A stretch of 27,503 nt of DNA from assembly GCA_964637725.1 (NCBI GenBank), contig CAZWXH010000010.1:1-27503 (forward strand), in the 5' to 3' direction. The translations under genes were made by a program, and so were the position numbers. The notes under the pieces are model-generated. The model saw only the letters and a program-made list of their open reading frames with translations, was not told the DNA's origin and did no database searches. How positions within the stretch are numbered: the first letter of the stretch is position 1; every line of letters starts with the position of its first letter. Positions 25,273 through 27,503 of this stretch are shown here, piece after piece. The DNA comes from CAZWXH01 sp964637725. Lineage in GTDB: Bacteria > Bacillota_I > Bacilli_A > Erysipelotrichales > Coprobacillaceae.

Positions 25273-25359
25273 ATGAACTATATGTTAAAAAGAGTTAATC
25301 AAGTTTTTTCGATTCTACTTATTACTTTATTATATATGCTAGTCCATTATTATTTATAG
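25273..25359 (+). CDS. 28-residue single-pass membrane peptide
   Basis: An ORF of 28 codons: a short start with two basic residues (MNYMLKR), a hydrophobic run of about 16 residues (VFSILLITLLYMLVHY) and no charged tail. Its ribosome site, TAAGGTGATATT before ATG, closely matches those of ispH and ygiQ in this window, the main reason for calling it. A bidirectional terminator follows five bases after the stop. No family is recognised. It could be a small membrane regulator, a type I toxin-like peptide or a chance ORF. It has no double-glycine motif, so it is not an obvious substrate of the C39 transporter nearby. Confidence 0.55.
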   Translation: MNYMLKRVNQVFSILLITLLYMLVHYYL

Positions 25360-25363
25360 AAAA

Positions 25364-25385
25364 ACGGTTAAATAAATTTAACCGT
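25364..25385. terminator. Bidirectional terminator between the membrane peptide and LppM-like genes
   Basis: ACGGTTAAAT (25364-25373) and ATTTAACCGT (25376-25385) are perfect 10-base inverse arms. On the minus strand five T follow; on the plus strand AATTTTATTT follows. Confidence 0.8.
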
Positions 25386-25393
25386 AATTTTAT

Positions 25394-26191
25394 TTATTCA
25401 GTTGTTTCTTTTGAATCAACTTCTTGAGTTGGTTCTTTTTCTTCTGGTTGTTCGCTATTTTCAGATGTGAAAGAATCTTCAATAACAGTATCCGATTTTT
25501 TCTTTTTATTTTTTAATACCATTACAATAGTCACCACTAAAGCAACAACTCCAACTCCTCCTAAGATTAAACTCATAGGTACTCCTGATGATTTTGCTGA
25601 AGAAATAATAATATCTCCCTTTTGATTATTTACCGATAATTCTAACAGATCAATAGTCACAGTATTTCCTTTAACTTCTCCAACATTAGATTTTGGAGAA
25701 GATGGCATTGTAATCACAACATTCATCTCAGTTCCCATTTCCTTTATCTTAGCTAATGAGTATCCTTGAGCAGCTAATTGTGATGGATCCATTTGACTTC
25801 CAGAAATACCTCCAGTAGCATTACTCATTGGTAATGTTAAAACAATACTATCTGTTCCATCAATCTTTTCCTCTTTTAAAAACTTCTTTGAATCAGAAGA
25901 AGTTCCAACAACAGAAATACCTGACCACTTTTTCCCATCAATTGTTTTACTAATAGGAGAAACCTTAGCATCTTTCATGTCTGCTGAAGACTTCATTTGT
26001 TCCTCCATATCTTTTATTGCCTCTTCAGGATTTTGTCCATCCATCGTAAGAAGACTTTCTTCCATTAACATTTCCATACTTACATCAAGCGTTCCATCAG
26101 CTTTCACTTCATACTTCATGTTCATTTTCATACACCCTGTAAACATAAACATCATTGCAACAATAATAAAGACTTTAAATATTTTTTTCAT
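25394..26191 (-). CDS. LppM-like lipoprotein with C-terminal membrane helix (copy 1)
   Basis: 265 residues from the chosen start. A lipoprotein signal ends in FTGC, so Cys20 would be lipidated. The outer domain (about 25-200) resembles the LppM/DUF3153 type. It includes YEVKADGTLDVSMEML, KWSGISVVG, MNVVITMP, EVKGNTVTIDLLEL and DIIISSAKSSGVP. A membrane helix (about 207-227), lysines and an acidic/Thr-rich cytoplasmic tail follow. Function is unknown. It is paralogous to the next gene, which lies 71 bases upstream on the same strand. An in-frame ATG at 26215 would take in the AAGGAGAGG ribosome site, so the ATG at 26191 is chosen. TATGATAAAAT, also found before copy 2, precedes it. Confidence 0.8.
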   Translation of the reverse strand: MKKIFKVFIIVAMMFMFTGCMKMNMKYEVKADGTLDVSMEMLMEESLLTMDGQNPEEAIKDMEEQMKSSADMKDAKVSPISKTIDGKKWSGISVVGTSSDSKKFLKEEKIDGTDSIVLTLPMSNATGGISGSQMDPSQLAAQGYSLAKIKEMGTEMNVVITMPSSPKSNVGEVKGNTVTIDLLELSVNNQKGDIIISSAKSSGVPMSLILGGVGVVALVVTIVMVLKNKKKKSDTVIEDSFTSENSEQPEEKEPTQEVDSKETTE

Positions 26192-26262
26192 AGATTTTTC
26201 CCTCTCCTTGTCCATATTTTATCATAAACAATCACATAAATACACATAATGTCTATATTTGT

Positions 26263-27006
26263 TTATTCTTGTTCAACTATAATTGTTTCACTTAAATCAT
26301 CATCCTGATAATCATTTGTCCCCTTATTTAACTCTCTTTTCTCTTTTTTAGATATTTTTTTCCTTTTCATATATAACACTATTATAACAATAATCAATAC
26401 CAATACTCCTAATACCTTTATAATAGGAAAAGCTGGCTCTCTTGCAGAAGAAATAATAATGTCATACTCCTTAATCTCATCACCAAGTTCTAACATATTA
26501 ATCTCAACCTTGTTTCCTTTTGCTTTTCCATAGTTCGTTGTTGCTTTGTTAGGCATAATAATTGTAACATTAAATTTAGCGCTATATTCCTTTCTCATAA
26601 TATCTATTACTGGCTCTCCATCAAAATAAGACCACCAATATAACCCTTGAGACAAATCATATGGAGATAATGTAATCTGTAATGATTGAACCCCTTCTAT
26701 TTCTATCTCTTCAATCATCCTTGACTTCTGAGAAGGTGCAACAAAAGAAACCCCTGACCATTTTTCATTATCAATTGTTTTGTCTATTCGAGAAAACTCA
26801 ATACTTTCAAAGTCTTGATTATTACCTTTAATCATTGATGTTAAAGAATTAAAGTATTCATCATTCATAACAAAACTTTCGTTTTCTTTTATTAACACTT
26901 TACATTCTAAAGACACTGTTGAATCAGACTTCACTTCATATGTTGAATCCACCTGAATACAACCACTTAATATTAAAGCTATTAAAACAATTAAAACCTT
27001 TCTCAT
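26263..27006 (-). CDS. LppM-like lipoprotein with C-terminal membrane helix (copy 2)
   Basis: 247 residues from the chosen start. A short signal ends in LSGC (Cys16 lipidated). The outer domain parallels copy 1 block by block: YEVKSDSTVSLECKVL, KWSGVSFVA, FNVTIIMP, KAKGNKVEINMLEL and DIIISSAREPAFP. A membrane helix (about 195-215) and a charged tail follow. The pair therefore arose by tandem duplication and diverged. An in-frame ATG at 27048 adds 14 hydrophilic residues before the signal, while AAGGAAG lies eight bases before the ATG at 27006, so the latter is used. Function unknown. It lies upstream of copy 1 and may be co-transcribed with it. Confidence 0.8.
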   Translation of the reverse strand: MRKVLIVLIALILSGCIQVDSTYEVKSDSTVSLECKVLIKENESFVMNDEYFNSLTSMIKGNNQDFESIEFSRIDKTIDNEKWSGVSFVAPSQKSRMIEEIEIEGVQSLQITLSPYDLSQGLYWWSYFDGEPVIDIMRKEYSAKFNVTIIMPNKATTNYGKAKGNKVEINMLELGDEIKEYDIIISSAREPAFPIIKVLGVLVLIIVIIVLYMKRKKISKKEKRELNKGTNDYQDDDLSETIIVEQE

Positions 27007-27033
27007 AAAGTTCACTTCCTTTTTTATTATTTT

Positions 27034-27061
27034 ATCATAATAATTCATATATGAACATCAA
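27034..27061 (-). promoter_or_regulatory. Candidate promoter of LppM-like copy 2 with palindromic spacer
   Basis: TTGATG (27056-27061) and TATGAT (27034-27039) lie 16 bases apart on the minus strand. The spacer contains the perfect 12-base palindrome TTCATATATGAA (27044-27055), a possible repressor site. TATGATAAAAT recurs before copy 1. Confidence 0.45.
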
Positions 27062-27081
27062 CAAACGATAAAGCATATTCA

Positions 27082-27109
27082 TTGAAGTTTAACTATCTAT
27101 TGTTATAAT
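27082..27109 (+). promoter_or_regulatory. Promoter of the NrdD-tail-like gene
   Basis: TTGAAG (27082-27087) and TATAAT (27104-27109) are 16 bases apart on the plus strand, 22 bases before the ATG at 27132. Confidence 0.65.
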
Positions 27110-27131
27110 AAAATAAAGGAAGGTGAGTGTC

Positions 27132-27413
27132 ATGGATAGAATAGATAATGTAGATGTTAAAGTGATTGATGGAGAAATGGATAATAAAGAGATACTCTCT
27201 TATATAAAATATTTAAAAGATAAATTCAAAGATGAAACATTGACTTCATTAACACTAAAAATTGATGGTGACTATGTTGATATGAATTATCACTTAAGAC
27301 CACAACCCATACAACGAATCAGAAGAATCACTGGATATCTCGTAGGAACCCTTGATCGCTTTAATAACGCAAAAGCATCTGAAGAAAAAGATAGAGTTAA
27401 ACACAATCTTTAA
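27132..27413 (+). CDS. Stand-alone NrdD C-terminal (glycyl-radical-like) domain protein
   Basis: 93 residues from the chosen ATG. The second half reads RRITGYLVGTLDRFNNAKAS, then EEKDRVKHNL. This resembles the C-terminal glycyl-radical segment of anaerobic ribonucleotide reductase NrdD (RVxGYLG ... RFN.GK..E...RVKH). Gly68 (RITGY) would align with the radical glycine. No cysteine is present, so neither the NrdD zinc ribbon nor the catalytic cysteines are here, and the barrel domain is missing. Residues 14-50 form a small helical and strand-rich start. It is not a broken gene end, since it has its own promoter, a GGAAGGTG site and a terminator. Role unknown; a YfiD/GrcA-like spare part is one speculation. 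An upstream in-frame GTG (27123) overlaps the ribosome site. Confidence 0.7.
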   Translation: MDRIDNVDVKVIDGEMDNKEILSYIKYLKDKFKDETLTSLTLKIDGDYVDMNYHLRPQPIQRIRRITGYLVGTLDRFNNAKASEEKDRVKHNL

Positions 27414-27440
27414 AAGATATCAAAATTGATATCTTTTATT
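27412..27440 (+). terminator. Terminator after the NrdD-tail-like gene
   Basis: AAAAGATATCAA (27412-27423) and TTGATATCTTTT (27426-27437) are perfect 12-base arms around two bases, followed by ATT on the plus strand. The stem begins in the stop codon. The T run is part of the stem. Confidence 0.8.
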
Positions 27441-27503
27441 AAAAAGACTGTCAAGCAATTTTGAAAATGTCTCAAATTTTATTAAATATGTGCGTTTTGT
27501 TGG
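27441..27503. other. Unassigned right edge
   Basis: 63 AT-rich bases to the window end. No ORF with a ribosome site is visible. TTGAAA followed by AT-rich sequence might be part of a promoter for a gene beyond the edge. Nothing firm can be said. Confidence 0.3.

Noticed and set aside
25273..25359. The 28-residue peptide as a bacteriocin precursor for the C39 exporter
   Set aside because: It has no double-glycine cleavage site and no separate mature part, and it is on the opposite strand with its own terminator.
27441..27503. End of a mobile element at the right edge
   Set aside because: The sequence is only AT-rich. There are too few bases to see a terminal inverted repeat or a transposase.

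Overview
The window is about 27.5 kb of AT-rich chromosomal DNA from a low-GC Gram-positive bacterium (Bacillota). Synteny and protein style fit the Erysipelotrichia/Coprobacillus-like lineage best. This placement is inferred from gene order (glyS-dnaG-rpoD-trmK-nif3; ybeY-cdd-era-recO; nfo-cshB with yqfQ-like and ispH nearby), the single-chain glycyl-tRNA synthetase, strong AGGAGG-type Shine-Dalgarno sites, SigA-type promoters and short intrinsic terminators. No search was run. There is no rRNA, tRNA, CRISPR array, insertion sequence or prophage. Most genes are on the minus strand, and no gene-free stretch exceeds about 210 bases.

Left part (1-10.2 kb): nfo (AP endonuclease IV) and cshB (DEAD-box helicase) form one minus-strand unit. 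Divergent from it is a small YqfQ-like protein gene. A minus-strand pair follows: a MerR regulator with C-terminal membrane segments and a membrane-anchored MutS-like ATPase. ispH (last step of the MEP isoprenoid pathway) is divergent from merR, and an 11-bp inverted repeat lies between them. A MATE exporter, a Cof-type HAD phosphatase and a membrane-anchored GH25 lysozyme with three SH3 repeats follow, each bounded by terminators.

Middle (10.2-19.4 kb): a macromolecular-synthesis operon, glyS-dnaG-rpoD-trmK-nif3-nudix, has a clear promoter before glyS. The genes are packed with gaps of a few bases or overlaps, and two junctions lack a visible Shine-Dalgarno site. It couples tRNA charging, replication priming, the housekeeping sigma factor, tRNA m1A22 methylation and nucleotide-pool cleaning. 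Upstream sits a two-gene unit of a YgiQ-type radical SAM protein and an alpha/beta hydrolase whose nucleophile position is Asp instead of Ser.

Right part (19.4-27.5 kb): recO, era, cdd and ybeY (repair, ribosome maturation, pyrimidine salvage) lie directly downstream of a complete peptidase-containing (C39) ABC transporter with no visible precursor peptide gene. Its ribosome binding site is buried in a terminator-like hairpin. Then come argD, a 28-residue membrane peptide gene, two tandem paralogous LppM-like lipoproteins with both a lipid anchor and a C-terminal membrane helix, and a 93-residue free-standing protein resembling the glycyl-radical tail of anaerobic ribonucleotide reductase (NrdD).

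Most of the window is core genome. The least ordinary parts are the Asp-nucleophile hydrolase, the orphan C39 transporter and its hairpin, the membrane micropeptide, the NrdD-tail-like protein, and the membrane MutS-like/MerR pair.
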